A DNA stretch of 29,197 nt from positions 1-29,197 of the forward strand of contig JBBRDK010000043.1 of the NCBI GenBank assembly GCA_038203955.1, given 5' to 3'. Shown piece by piece: positions 23,407 through 29,197 of the stretch. Both the position numbers and the translations under genes were made by a program. Within the stretch, counting starts at the first letter, position 1; the number at the start of each line of letters is the position of its first letter. Source of the stretch: JALYUA01 sp038203955. GTDB taxonomy: Bacteria > Acidobacteriota > Thermoanaerobaculia > UBA5066 > Gp7-AA6. The notes under the pieces were generated by a model that worked only from the letters and a program-made list of their open reading frames with translations, made no database searches and was not told where the DNA came from.

Positions 23407-24009
23407 ATGGTCCCGCGACGGAATACTCGATCGGCCGGAGACGCTCCCCGGCGCCTCCATCGCCCCGCGCCGCATCTCGCGCCGCCCGTCCAGATCCGGC
23501 GATACGAGGCCGGCGACGCCGAACGCATCTACGAGGCCGCCCGTGAGTCTCTCGCGGAGATCTCTCCGTGGATGCCCTGGTGCCACCCGGACTACTCGCT
23601 CGAGGAGAGCCGGGGCTGGATCGCGCACTGCGAGGTCGTGTGGCGGGAGGGACGCGAGTACAACTTCGCCATCGAGGACGAGTCGCACGGTTTTCTCGGC
23701 ACGTGCGGACTGAACCAGATCCGGAGAGAGGAGCGCGCCGCCAACCTCGGGTACTGGGTGCGCACGTCGGCGGCGGGCCGCGGTGTCGCGACGGCGGCCG
23801 TGCGGCAGCTCGCCCGGTTCGCGTTTCGCGAGACGAACCTCGTTCGCCTCGAGATCGTCGTGGCGGTCGGAAACGCCGGCAGCCACCGCGTCGCCGAAAA
23901 AGCGGGCGCGAGAGCGGAAGGGCTCGTGGGCGACCGGCTCGTGCTGCGGGGCGTGCGGCACCCGGCCGTCGTGTACGCGTTGGAGAGGTCGACAGGCGGG
24001 AGGCGGTAG
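23407..24009 (+). CDS. GNAT N-acetyltransferase (RimJ/RimL type)
   Basis: 200 aa. The first 27 residues are Arg/Pro-rich and unlike the family, so translation may begin later than ATG 23407, but no good alternative start is seen. From VQIRRYEAGDAERIYEAARE the RimJ/RimL layout is clear: SLAEISPWMPWCHPDYSLEE, NFAIEDESHGFLGTCGLNQI, LGYWVRTSAAGRGVATAAVR with the acetyl-CoA loop, and LVRLEIVVAVGNAGSHRVAE. It has the SPWMPWCHPDYS segment common in protein N-terminal acetyltransferases of this branch. The stop lies in a heptamer array. Confidence 0.85.
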   Translation: MVPRRNTRSAGDAPRRLHRPAPHLAPPVQIRRYEAGDAERIYEAARESLAEISPWMPWCHPDYSLEESRGWIAHCEVVWREGREYNFAIEDESHGFLGTCGLNQIRREERAANLGYWVRTSAAGRGVATAAVRQLARFAFRETNLVRLEIVVAVGNAGSHRVAEKAGARAEGLVGDRLVLRGVRHPAVVYALERSTGGRR

Positions 24010-24021
24010 GCGGGAGGCGGA
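23994..24021. repeat. Heptamer tandem-repeat array (AGGCGGG class), 4 units
   Basis: AGGCGGG, AGGCGGT, AGGCGGG, AGGCGGA. It includes the GNAT stop codon (24007-24009). Bases 23995-24012 are the perfect reverse complement of 24613-24630, beyond the next gene. Confidence 0.88.
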
Positions 24022-24069
24022 ACGGGGGGAGATACCGCGGAGGGGGCCGGCTTTCATGCGAGAGCTCTC

Positions 24070-24642
24070 GTGAGAAAAATCATCGCGTACCTGGCGACGA
24101 GCGCCGACGGATACATCGCCCGCTCCGACGGAGACGTCAAGTGGCTCGACCGTCCCCACCCTCCGGGCGATTACGGGATGCCGGAGTTCTATCGCTCGAT
24201 CGACACAGTGCTGCTCGGCCGCAAGACGTGGGAAATGGGCGTCAGGCTCGGTCAGAGCTCCTTCGCAGGGAAGAAAAACTACGTCTTCTCGCGTGGCCCG
24301 AAAAGCGCGAACGCCGCAGGCGTCGAGTTCGTGAGCGATGAGGACGGGAAGCTCGCCCGCCGACTGAAGGAAGAAAGCGGAAAGGACATCTGGCTGGTGG
24401 GAGGGGCGAGCCTCTTCGCGTCCTTCCTGGATACGGGTCACGTCGACGAGCTCATCCTCCACGTCATTCCGGTCCTCATCGGCGAGGGAATCCCCCTGGT
24501 CGAGCCGGGGAGGCGCGAGCTTCCTCTGACGCTCCATTCCTCGCAGGCCTACCCCGACGGAGTGGTCCGGCTGCATTACACGCTGGGCAAGGAGCGTCCG
24601 CCTGCCGCCTCTCGCCTACCGCCTCCCGCCCCCCGGGCCTAA
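24070..24642 (+). CDS. Dihydrofolate-reductase-like (RibD C-terminal domain) protein
   Basis: 190 aa from GTG 24070. The family landmarks are KIIAYLATSADGYIARSDGD, TVLLGRKTWEMGV, DIWLVGGASLFASFL and DELILHVIPVLIGEGIPLVE, i.e. an NADPH-binding DHFR fold without known substrate. It is a paralogue of the 6185-6757 gene but clearly divergent. The last residues (PPAASRLPPPAPRA) are encoded by a CCTCCCG heptamer array. The gene sits between inverted heptamer arrays. Confidence 0.88.
   Translation: MRKIIAYLATSADGYIARSDGDVKWLDRPHPPGDYGMPEFYRSIDTVLLGRKTWEMGVRLGQSSFAGKKNYVFSRGPKSANAAGVEFVSDEDGKLARRLKEESGKDIWLVGGASLFASFLDTGHVDELILHVIPVLIGEGIPLVEPGRRELPLTLHSSQAYPDGVVRLHYTLGKERPPAASRLPPPAPRA
24601..24635. 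repeat. Heptamer array (CCTCCCG class), 5 units, inverted copy
   Basis: CCTGCCG, CCTCTCG, CCTACCG, CCTCCCG, CCCCCCG. On the minus strand this is the AGGCGGG class seen at 23994-24021. It codes for the Pro/Ala tail of the DHFR-like protein and ends 5 nt before its TAA. Confidence 0.88.
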
Positions 24643-24651
24643 GGAGATCCA

Positions 24652-25058
24652 ATGCCCTCGTGAGAATCGACGTGCTCGAAGGGCGAACCCGCGGCGAGCT
24701 CGACGCCATCGGCGAAGGTGTCCACCAGGCCCTCGTGGAGTCGATCGGAATTCCCGCGCTCGACCGGTTTCAGGTGATCGCGGAGCACGGACCCGGCGGG
24801 TTCGTGTTCGATCCCGAATATCTGTCGATCCGGCGCACCCGCGGGATCGTCTTCGTCCAGATCACGATCTCCGTGGGGCGGACGCTCGAGCAGAAGAGAG
24901 CTCTCTACGCCGCCATCGCGCGCAACGTATCCTCCGGCGCGGCCGTCCGTCCCGAGGACGTGCTCGTCAACCTGATCGAAGTCGCCCGCGAGAACTGGTC
25001 GTTCGGCAACGGCGTCGCGCAGTACGCACCCTCGAATTCGGAAGGAGGTCCTCCATGA
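24652..25058 (+). CDS. Tautomerase (4-OT/MIF superfamily), frameshifted at the start
   Basis: The body (from GTG 24660, 132 aa) is a tautomerase: VRIDVLEGRTRGELDAIGEG, VHQALVESIGIPALDRFQVI, FVQITISVGRTLEQKRALYA, AIARN and DVLVNLIEVARENWSFGNG. Catalysis depends on Pro1 exposed after Met removal. An ATG at 24652 with AAGGAG 5 nt upstream begins ATG CCC TCG TGA, a four-codon dead end. One more C would give M-P-L-V-R-I-D, the normal start of this subfamily. So a 1-nt deletion in the C run at about 24655-24657 removes the catalytic Pro; initiation at GTG 24660 would yield a protein without it. The stop overlaps the SET gene's ATG. Confidence 0.82.
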
Positions 25059-25570
25059 CCGACCTCTCATGGAGGTCGCCCAGGACGGCGGTGCGGGCGA
25101 GCGCGATCCAGGGCCGCGGTCTGTTCGCGACCGAAGAGATCCGCGCGGGCGAAATGGTGGCGATCAAGGGGGGCTTCATCTTCGGGCGCGAAGACCTCGC
25201 CGGCGTCGAGTCGCGTCTCGGGCCGGCCGAGATCCAGGTCGCCGACGGATTTTTCATCGGTCCGGTCCGCTCGGAAGAGCGCGAGGGAGGCATGATCTTC
25301 AGCAATCACTCGTGCGAGCCCAACGTCGGCATCGCCGGTCAGATCGTTTTCGTCGCGCTCCGGGACATCCGGCCGGGCGAGGAGATTACGCACGACTGGG
25401 CCATGACCGATGACGATGCGTACGAGATGGAGTGCCGGTGCGGCGCGGTGTCCTGCCGCAAGGTGATCACGGGACAGGACTGGAGGAAACCGGAGCTCCG
25501 GGAGAAGTACGGGGATCACATGTCCTGGTATCTGCGGGACAAATGGAAACGCGAACAGGCGGGCCGATGA
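25055..25570 (+). CDS. SET-domain protein (putative lysine methyltransferase)
   Basis: 171 aa, ATG overlapping the previous TGA, with GGAGG upstream. SET motifs in order: IQGRGLFATEEIRAGEMVAI, the SNHSCEPNVGI motif (NHSCEPN at 84-90), ALRDIRPGEEITHDWAM in place of GEELTYDY, and a post-SET CRCGAVSCR with Cys127, Cys129 and Cys134 for zinc. The domain transfers methyl groups from SAM to lysine side chains. Bacterial substrates are mostly unknown. The inserted part between the two halves is small. The protein is cytosolic. Confidence 0.9.
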   Translation: MTDLSWRSPRTAVRASAIQGRGLFATEEIRAGEMVAIKGGFIFGREDLAGVESRLGPAEIQVADGFFIGPVRSEEREGGMIFSNHSCEPNVGIAGQIVFVALRDIRPGEEITHDWAMTDDDAYEMECRCGAVSCRKVITGQDWRKPELREKYGDHMSWYLRDKWKREQAGR

Positions 25571-25736
25571 CGCTGTCCTACAATGACCTTCGATGTCCTT
25601 CCGATTCCAGGGCCGGGTTTCGCGCTGGGCCGGATGGGCGGCCGCCACGGCTTCGACGAAGGTGCCGCGGATCGCTCGACGTCGACGTTTCAAACTCGAA
25701 GTCGCGGCGGGTCGGCGACGACGGTGAGGTGCAAAG

Positions 25737-26120
25737 ATGACTTCCCCCGGAGAGATCGGGCGCATCGGCTGGATCGACCTGACGGTTCCCGACGCGGACG
25801 CCGTCCGGGATTTCTATCTTTCCGTGGTCGGATGGAGCGCGAGCGACGTCGACATGGGGGGATACAGCGACTACTGCGTCCACCCGGAACCGGGCGAGGC
25901 GCCGGTGGCCGGCATCTGCCACGCGCGCGGGAGCAACGCCGCCGTTCCCCCGCAGTGGTTGGTCTACATCACGGTCGCCGACCTCGACGAAAGCCTTCGG
26001 AACTGCGTCGCGCTCGGGGGCCAGGTCCTCCACGGGCCCGCCGCCTACGGAGGCCAGGGACGCTTCTGCATCTTTCGCGACCCCGCCGGCGCGATCGCGG
26101 CGCTGTATCAGGGAGCATGA
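25737..26120 (+). CDS. VOC-family (glyoxalase-like) protein
   Basis: 127 aa. The paired beta-alpha-beta-beta-beta modules are seen: GRIGWIDLTVPDADAVRDFY followed by LSVVGWSASDVDM, then WLVYITVADLDESLRNCVAL plus GGQVLHGPAAYGGQGRFCIF and RDPAGAIAALYQ. The VOC superfamily uses a metal for lyase, dioxygenase or resistance reactions, or only binds ligands; the role is unknown. The 166 nt between the SET gene and this ATG hold no supported gene. The stop overlaps the cupin ATG. Confidence 0.88.
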   Translation: MTSPGEIGRIGWIDLTVPDADAVRDFYLSVVGWSASDVDMGGYSDYCVHPEPGEAPVAGICHARGSNAAVPPQWLVYITVADLDESLRNCVALGGQVLHGPAAYGGQGRFCIFRDPAGAIAALYQGA

Positions 26121-26473
26121 TCGACGTCGTCCTCAAGCGGTTCGAGTCTCCCGACGAAACGCGGCGGTTTCCGAAGGGAAGGTTCGAGATCGTCCGGCTC
26201 GGCGGAATGACGATCGGCCGCGCGACTTACGAGCCGGGGTGGAAGTGGTCGCAAGACGTCGGGCGCGAGCTCGGACAGACGCGCTGTGCGGTCGGCCACC
26301 TCGGAATGGTCCTGTCGGGGAGGGCTGTCGCGGCGTTCGACGACGGGCACATCGTCGAGCTCGTGGCGGGCGGCCTGTTTTCCATCCCCGACGTTCCGCA
26401 CGACAGCTGGGTCGTCGGGTGGCAGCCGTATGTGTCCCTCCATTTTCTGGGCGCGGAGGAGTACACGCGCTGA
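26117..26473 (+). CDS. Cupin-domain protein
   Basis: 118 aa; ATG 26117 overlaps the VOC stop (ATGA). One cupin barrel: FEIVRLGGMTIGRATYEPGW, then CAVGHLGMVLSGRAVAAFDD and IVELVAGGLFSIPDVPHDSW with a conserved His. The metal site is only partly typical: an HxH-like pair is not evident in motif 1 (CAVGHLGMVLSG has one His) and motif 2 has PHD. It could be a sensor, isomerase or dioxygenase-like protein. It is coupled with the VOC gene, so the two may act on one compound. Confidence 0.82.
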   Translation: MIDVVLKRFESPDETRRFPKGRFEIVRLGGMTIGRATYEPGWKWSQDVGRELGQTRCAVGHLGMVLSGRAVAAFDDGHIVELVAGGLFSIPDVPHDSWVVGWQPYVSLHFLGAEEYTR

Positions 26474-26529
26474 CGTTGCGACGCGGCGCTGCGGCCGCGC
26501 ATACGCGAAGCCGCCCGGGAGGTCTCGAG

Positions 26530-27015
26530 ATGACGGACACGGATACTGTGCGCCAGTTTCTCCGCCACACCCTCGCGACGCTCGCGTACCGCGGAGCCAA
26601 GGCGGTCCGGGGCACGCCGCCCGAATTTTCGCGATTCCAGTCGCGCGAAGGCGTCCGGACTCCCGGTCAGATCCTCGCCCACATCGGGGACCTCCTCGAC
26701 TGGGGAGCGACGATCGCCCGCGGCGCGACCGCCTGGAAAGAGACGCCGCCGGCGGACTGGGACGGCGACGTTGCCCGGTTTTTTCGGGGCTTAGAAGAGC
26801 TCGACCGGATCCTCGCGTCGGCGGAGCCGCTCGGGAACAGTCCCGAGAAGCTGTTCCAGGGCCCGATCGCCGACGCGCTCACGCACGTGGGACAGATCAC
26901 GATCCTGCGGCGCATGGCGGGCAGTCCGGTGCGAGGCGAGAGCTACTTCAAGGCCGACATCGCCGCCGGCCGGCTGGGAGCCGAGCAGAAGCCGCCACGA
27001 TTCGAGTTCGATTGA
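26530..27015 (+). CDS. DinB-family protein
   Basis: 161 aa; ATG 26530 is used because the frame further upstream overlaps the cupin gene. The layout is VRQFLRHTLATLAYRGAKAV, then PGQILAHIGDLLDWGATIAR with H51, and DALTHVGQITILRRMAG with H119. The third His of the usual triad appears to be replaced (Asp115 or nearby), so the metal site may be altered. The bundle fold is retained. It follows the VOC-cupin pair by 56 nt. Confidence 0.82.
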   Translation: MTDTDTVRQFLRHTLATLAYRGAKAVRGTPPEFSRFQSREGVRTPGQILAHIGDLLDWGATIARGATAWKETPPADWDGDVARFFRGLEELDRILASAEPLGNSPEKLFQGPIADALTHVGQITILRRMAGSPVRGESYFKADIAAGRLGAEQKPPRFEFD

Positions 27016-27120
27016 CGCTTGACCTTGACGGGAGCCTCCGCGGACCGGCTTCACCCGTCTCCCGGCGGCCGCCACCCGCTCTGAGATAATCCGCTCCGTC
27101 GCTCGCTCGATGGAGAACGC

Positions 27121-27789
27121 ATGGCCGACTCGGAACTGGAGCTCTTCGAGGCGGTCAAGACCGGCCGCCGGCCGGACGTCGAGGCGCTGCTCGATCGCCA
27201 GCCCGAGCTTCTCTCCGCCCGCGTCCCGGAGGGTCCGTCGGCGATTCTGCTCGCGGCCTATTACCGGCACCCCGAAATCGCCGACTCGTTCCTCGCTCGC
27301 GGCGCGCCGCTCGACGTCTTCGAGGCGAGCGCGTTCGGAAAAACGGACCGTCTGCGCCAGTTGCTGAAGGAGGACGGGTCGCGCGCGAATGCCTGGTCTC
27401 CCGACGGCTTCTTCCCGCTCGGGCTCGCGGCATTCTTCGGGCATCCCGAGGCGGTCCGGGTTCTGCTCGACGCGGGCGCCGACGTGGGTGCGACGGCGAG
27501 AAACGCAATGCGGGTGCAGGCCCTGCACGCCGCGGCCGCGGCGCATGATCCCGAGTCGATCCGCCTGCTTCTCGAAGCGGGGGCGGATGCGAATGCGGTG
27601 CAGCAGGCCGGCTACGTGGCGCTGCACGAGGCCGCCGGCAATGGAGATACGGCCATGGCATCGCTGCTGGTCGCTCACGGCGCCCGCACCGATGTGCGTG
27701 CCGAGGATGGGCGAACGGCCGCCGAGATGGCGCGGGCGAAAGGGCACGAGGAGCTGGCGCGGTGGCTCGACTCCCGCGAGGGCGCGTGA
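27121..27789 (+). CDS. Ankyrin-repeat protein
   Basis: 222 aa. Ankyrin units are visible as LELFEAVKTGRRPDVEALLD (capping), ILLAAYYRHPEIADSFLARG, FPLGLAAFFGHPEAVRVLLD, ALHAAAAAHDPESIRLLLEA, ALHEAAGNGDTAMASLLVAH and TAAEMARAKGHEELARWL. The structure is a scaffold without an enzyme part. GGAGA lies 5 nt before the ATG. Its stop overlaps the GTG of the DUF5655 gene, so the pair is coupled. Confidence 0.88.
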   Translation: MADSELELFEAVKTGRRPDVEALLDRQPELLSARVPEGPSAILLAAYYRHPEIADSFLARGAPLDVFEASAFGKTDRLRQLLKEDGSRANAWSPDGFFPLGLAAFFGHPEAVRVLLDAGADVGATARNAMRVQALHAAAAAHDPESIRLLLEAGADANAVQQAGYVALHEAAGNGDTAMASLLVAHGARTDVRAEDGRTAAEMARAKGHEELARWLDSREGA

Positions 27790-28253
27790 ATCCGCCCGCG
27801 GTCTCTCTTCCGGAGAAGCCGTTCTGGCGGTGCCCCCGATGCGCCCGGCTCTTCGCGAACCGCAATCAGACGCACGCGTGCGGCCGCCATGACCTGTCGG
27901 CGCTTTTCGCGGGCCGCGATCCCGCGATCTTCGCGCTCTTCCAGTCGCTCGAGAAAATGGTCCGCCGGTGCGGGCCGGTCACCGTCATTCCCGAGAAGAC
28001 CCGGATCGCGTTTCAGGTCCGCATGTCGTTCATGGCAGTGGCGCCGCGGCAGATGCATCTGATCGGTCACTTCGTCTTCGCGCGGCGCGTCCCGAATCCG
28101 CGGTTCCAGAAGATCGACACGATCTCGCCACAAAACGTCGTGCACCATTTCTGTCTGGAGCGGCAGGACGAGCTCGACGAAGAATTCGAGGGTTGGATTC
28201 GCGAGGCGTATGCCGTCGGCAGCCAGAGCGGGGAGTGGAGCGTTGAGCGTTGA
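27786..28253 (+). CDS. DUF5655 domain protein with N-terminal zinc-ribbon-like motif
   Basis: 155 aa from GTG 27786. The N-terminus FWRCPRCARLFANRNQTHAC has Cys and His residues arranged as in a small zinc knuckle, followed by LSALFAGRDPAIFALFQSLE and the DUF5655 body: VTVIPEKTRIAFQVRMSFMA, RQMHLIGHFVFARRVPNPRF, VVHHFCLERQDELDEEFEGW and IREAYAVG. Function is unknown. The last residues (WSVER) and stop lie in a GAGCGTT heptamer array. Confidence 0.85.
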   Translation: MNPPAVSLPEKPFWRCPRCARLFANRNQTHACGRHDLSALFAGRDPAIFALFQSLEKMVRRCGPVTVIPEKTRIAFQVRMSFMAVAPRQMHLIGHFVFARRVPNPRFQKIDTISPQNVVHHFCLERQDELDEEFEGWIREAYAVGSQSGEWSVER

Positions 28254-28293
28254 GAGTTGAGAGTTGAGAGTTAGGAGTTGAGGGTTGAGAGGG
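28238..28293. repeat. Heptamer tandem-repeat array (GAGCGTT/GAGAGTT), 8 units
   Basis: GAGCGTT, GAGCGTT, GAGAGTT, GAGAGTT, GAGAGTT, AGGAGTT, GAGGGTT, GAGAGGG. The stop of the DUF5655 gene (28251-28253) is inside it. Confidence 0.9.
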
Positions 28294-28298
28294 AAAAT

Positions 28299-28319
28299 CA
28301 GCTGATAGCTGATAGCTGA
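28299..28319. repeat. Heptamer array CAGCTGA/TAGCTGA, 3 units
   Basis: CAGCTGA, TAGCTGA, TAGCTGA, 5 nt after the preceding array and 5 nt before the DinB ATG. Same unit length as the neighbouring array but an unrelated sequence. Confidence 0.85.
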
Positions 28320-28324
28320 CCACG

Positions 28325-28795
28325 ATGACGGATTTCCACCGTCTTTTTGCTTACGAGACCTGGGCGAACCGGCAGGCCGTCGCGTCGCTCCGGGCGGCCG
28401 CCGGCGGCCCTCCCCAAAAGGCGCGGAAGGTCCTCGCGCATCTCGTCGGAACGGGAAGGCTCTGGCTCTCCCGCATCCAGGGGACGGAAAAGGCAGTGGT
28501 CTGGCCCGATCTCTCCGTCGACGAGTCCGCATCGGGGCTGGAGGACCTGGCCGCCCGGTGGTCCGCCCTCCTGCGGGACTCCGGCCCCGGCGAGCTTTCC
28601 CGTGTCGCGTCGTACACCAACAGCAAGGGCGAGCCGTGGACGAGCGTGGTCGCCGACATCCTGATGCACGTCGTGATTCACTCGGCCTATCACCGCGGCC
28701 AGATCGCGCTCGTCCTCCGGGAAGCCGGCAACGAGCCCGCCTACACCGATTTCATCGAGGCGGTCCGGAGAGGAAAACTGGAGCCCGCGGGTTAA
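28325..28795 (+). CDS. DinB-family protein
   Basis: 156 aa with a full His triad: FHRLFAYETWANRQAVASLR, KVLAHLVGTGRLWLSRI with H39, and ILMHVVIHSAYHRGQIALVL with H119 and H123. This is the canonical DinB form (HSxxHRGQ). The likely role is metal-dependent thiol or detoxification chemistry, inferred from the family. The ATG comes directly after a heptamer array, so there is no clear ribosome binding site. Confidence 0.9.
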   Translation: MTDFHRLFAYETWANRQAVASLRAAAGGPPQKARKVLAHLVGTGRLWLSRIQGTEKAVVWPDLSVDESASGLEDLAARWSALLRDSGPGELSRVASYTNSKGEPWTSVVADILMHVVIHSAYHRGQIALVLREAGNEPAYTDFIEAVRRGKLEPAG

Positions 28796-28822
28796 AGCGG
28801 CTCCTTCCCGGCCTTTCGTCCC

Positions 28823-28862
28823 GCTGAACGGCTGAACGGCTGAACGGCTGAACGGCTGAACG
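28823..28862. repeat. Octamer tandem-repeat array (GCTGAACG), 5 perfect units
   Basis: Five exact copies of GCTGAACG from 28823 to 28862, followed by degenerate CTGAATGCTTGA. It lies between the DinB stop and the dnaE2 promoter candidate. This is the only 8-nt unit among the arrays. Confidence 0.93.
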
Positions 28863-28885
28863 CTGAATGCTTGACCCCACCCGGG

Positions 28886-28915
28886 TTGACTTGCGCCCTT
28901 TTAACGCCTTACGCT
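28886..28915 (+). promoter_or_regulatory. Candidate promoter of dnaE2 (leaderless)
   Basis: TTGACT (28886-28891), an 18-nt spacer and TACGCT (28910-28915), ending 6 nt before GTG 28922. No ribosome binding site is present, which suits a leaderless transcript. A LexA box cannot be recognised by eye. Confidence 0.4.
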
Positions 28916-28921
28916 GATCCT

Positions 28922-29197
28922 GTGGATAAGCGCTCCCGTCCCTCCGGTTCCCCTCCCGCCTCCCGCCTCCCGCGCGGCGCCGCCGCGGAGGGCCCTCCGT
29001 CGCGGGACCTGGGCGGGCCGCTGGTCGGGCAGATCGTCGCCGCCGGCGCGCGCAAAGAAGGCCTCCGCCGGAGAGACTGGCGCCCGGCGGCGGCGCCCGG
29101 CCCGCGCCCGTACGCGGAGCTTCGCGCGGCGTCCGCCTTTTCGTTTCTCGACGGCGCCTCGCTTCCCGAAGATCTCGTGGAGCACGCCGCCCGGCGC
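28922..29197 (+). CDS. dnaE2: Error-prone DNA polymerase DnaE2/ImuC, N-terminus (3'-truncated by window edge)
   Basis: The frame from GTG 28922 stays open to the window end (92 codons). From residue 64 it reads YAELRAASAFSFLDGASLPE followed by DLVEHAARR, the opening of the PHP domain of DnaE-type polymerases; the wording (SFLDGAS, start of domain without a replicative DnaE preface) fits DnaE2/ImuC. The enzyme performs damage-tolerant translesion synthesis with ImuA/ImuB. The first 63 residues are Pro/Arg/Ala-rich and contain CCTCCCG heptamers, so either the true start is further in or the extension is disordered. imuA/imuB are not in the window. Confidence 0.7.
   Translation, partial: MDKRSRPSGSPPASRLPRGAAAEGPPSRDLGGPLVGQIVAAGARKEGLRRRDWRPAAAPGPRPYAELRAASAFSFLDGASLPEDLVEHAARR
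28952..28972. repeat. Heptamer array CCTCCCG, 3 perfect units
   Basis: Three perfect units inside the 5' part of the dnaE2 frame. The unit matches one of the units of the array at 24601-24635. Confidence 0.8.

Noticed and set aside
27085..27090. GATAAT box before the second ankyrin gene
   Set aside because: No -35-like hexamer at 16-18 nt upstream, so I do not call a promoter.
302..28795. Integron cassette array
   Set aside because: Genes overlap or sit a few bases apart without attC-like inverted core sites, and there is no integrase.
15846..28862. CRISPR arrays
   Set aside because: Units are 7-8 nt without spacers; they are simple tandem repeats, and no cas gene is present.

Overview
The window is high-GC bacterial DNA with start/stop-overlapping genes. 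It is probably from an uncultured acidobacterium. The best pointers are an 'ADOP'-type orphan FtsX/MacB permease (18761-21160), a style of protein typical of Acidobacteriota, and a crowd of small DinB, DUF1801, DUF1569, DUF3224, DUF5655 and HXXEE genes common in that group. There is no rRNA, tRNA or core housekeeping operon, so the assignment is an inference.

Layout. 1-147 is the tail of an unidentified gene. 302-8748 is a one-directional run of small genes: DUF1801, a stop-interrupted FAD oxidase, a frameshifted membrane protein, DinB, methyltransferase, ankyrin, a second DUF1801, isochorismatase-like hydrolase, DHFR-like reductase, GGCT-like protein, a small conserved protein, a SnoaL-like lipoprotein and a CPBP protease. 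8775-10990 holds a basic small protein and three membrane-protein genes (DUF1772-SRPBCC, HXXEE, DoxX). 11003-17335 continues with a truncated acetyltransferase, a Tat-type MBL hydrolase, DUF3224, an orphan T4-gp19-like tail-tube protein with a coupled partner, a methyltransferase, DUF1569, an alkyltransferase-like protein, GNAT, SnoaL-like, DUF5655 and RidA genes. One minus-strand gene follows (HI0933/BaiN-like flavoprotein, 18651-17407, amber-interrupted), then the permease. 21490-23343 is a secreted two-thioredoxin-domain protein. 23407-28795 is another run of small genes (GNAT, DHFR-like, tautomerase, SET, VOC, cupin, DinB, ankyrin, DUF5655, DinB). The window ends in the 5' part of dnaE2.

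Main discovery. The gene at 21490-23343 is split by an in-frame UGA (22585-22587) that falls at the redox position of a thioredoxin fold. Exactly 18 nt after the UGA begins a GGUC loop closed by a 6-bp stem. Loop, closing pairs and spacing match the E. coli fdhF SECIS element as I recall it. I read this as a selenoprotein that conventional gene calling would cut into a 'hypothetical protein' and a 'TlpA-like protein'.

Other themes. (i) Heptamer (one octamer) short-tandem-repeat arrays of different sequence lie at gene 3' ends, five of them at or beside stop codons; one pair forms an 18-bp perfect inverted repeat flanking a DHFR-like gene. (ii) Several genes carry single lesions: TGA in the FAD oxidase, TAG in the flavoprotein, and apparent 1-nt deletions near 2775, 9970, 10043 and 24655. 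These are either real decay of dispensable genes or assembly errors. (iii) Small stress/detoxification-type families recur (DinB-like x4; DUF1801, DUF5655, ankyrin, DHFR-like and SAM methyltransferase x2 each; GNAT x3 counting a fragment), mostly on one strand and with no recognisable regulator, which looks like an accretion zone of accessory genes rather than one pathway.
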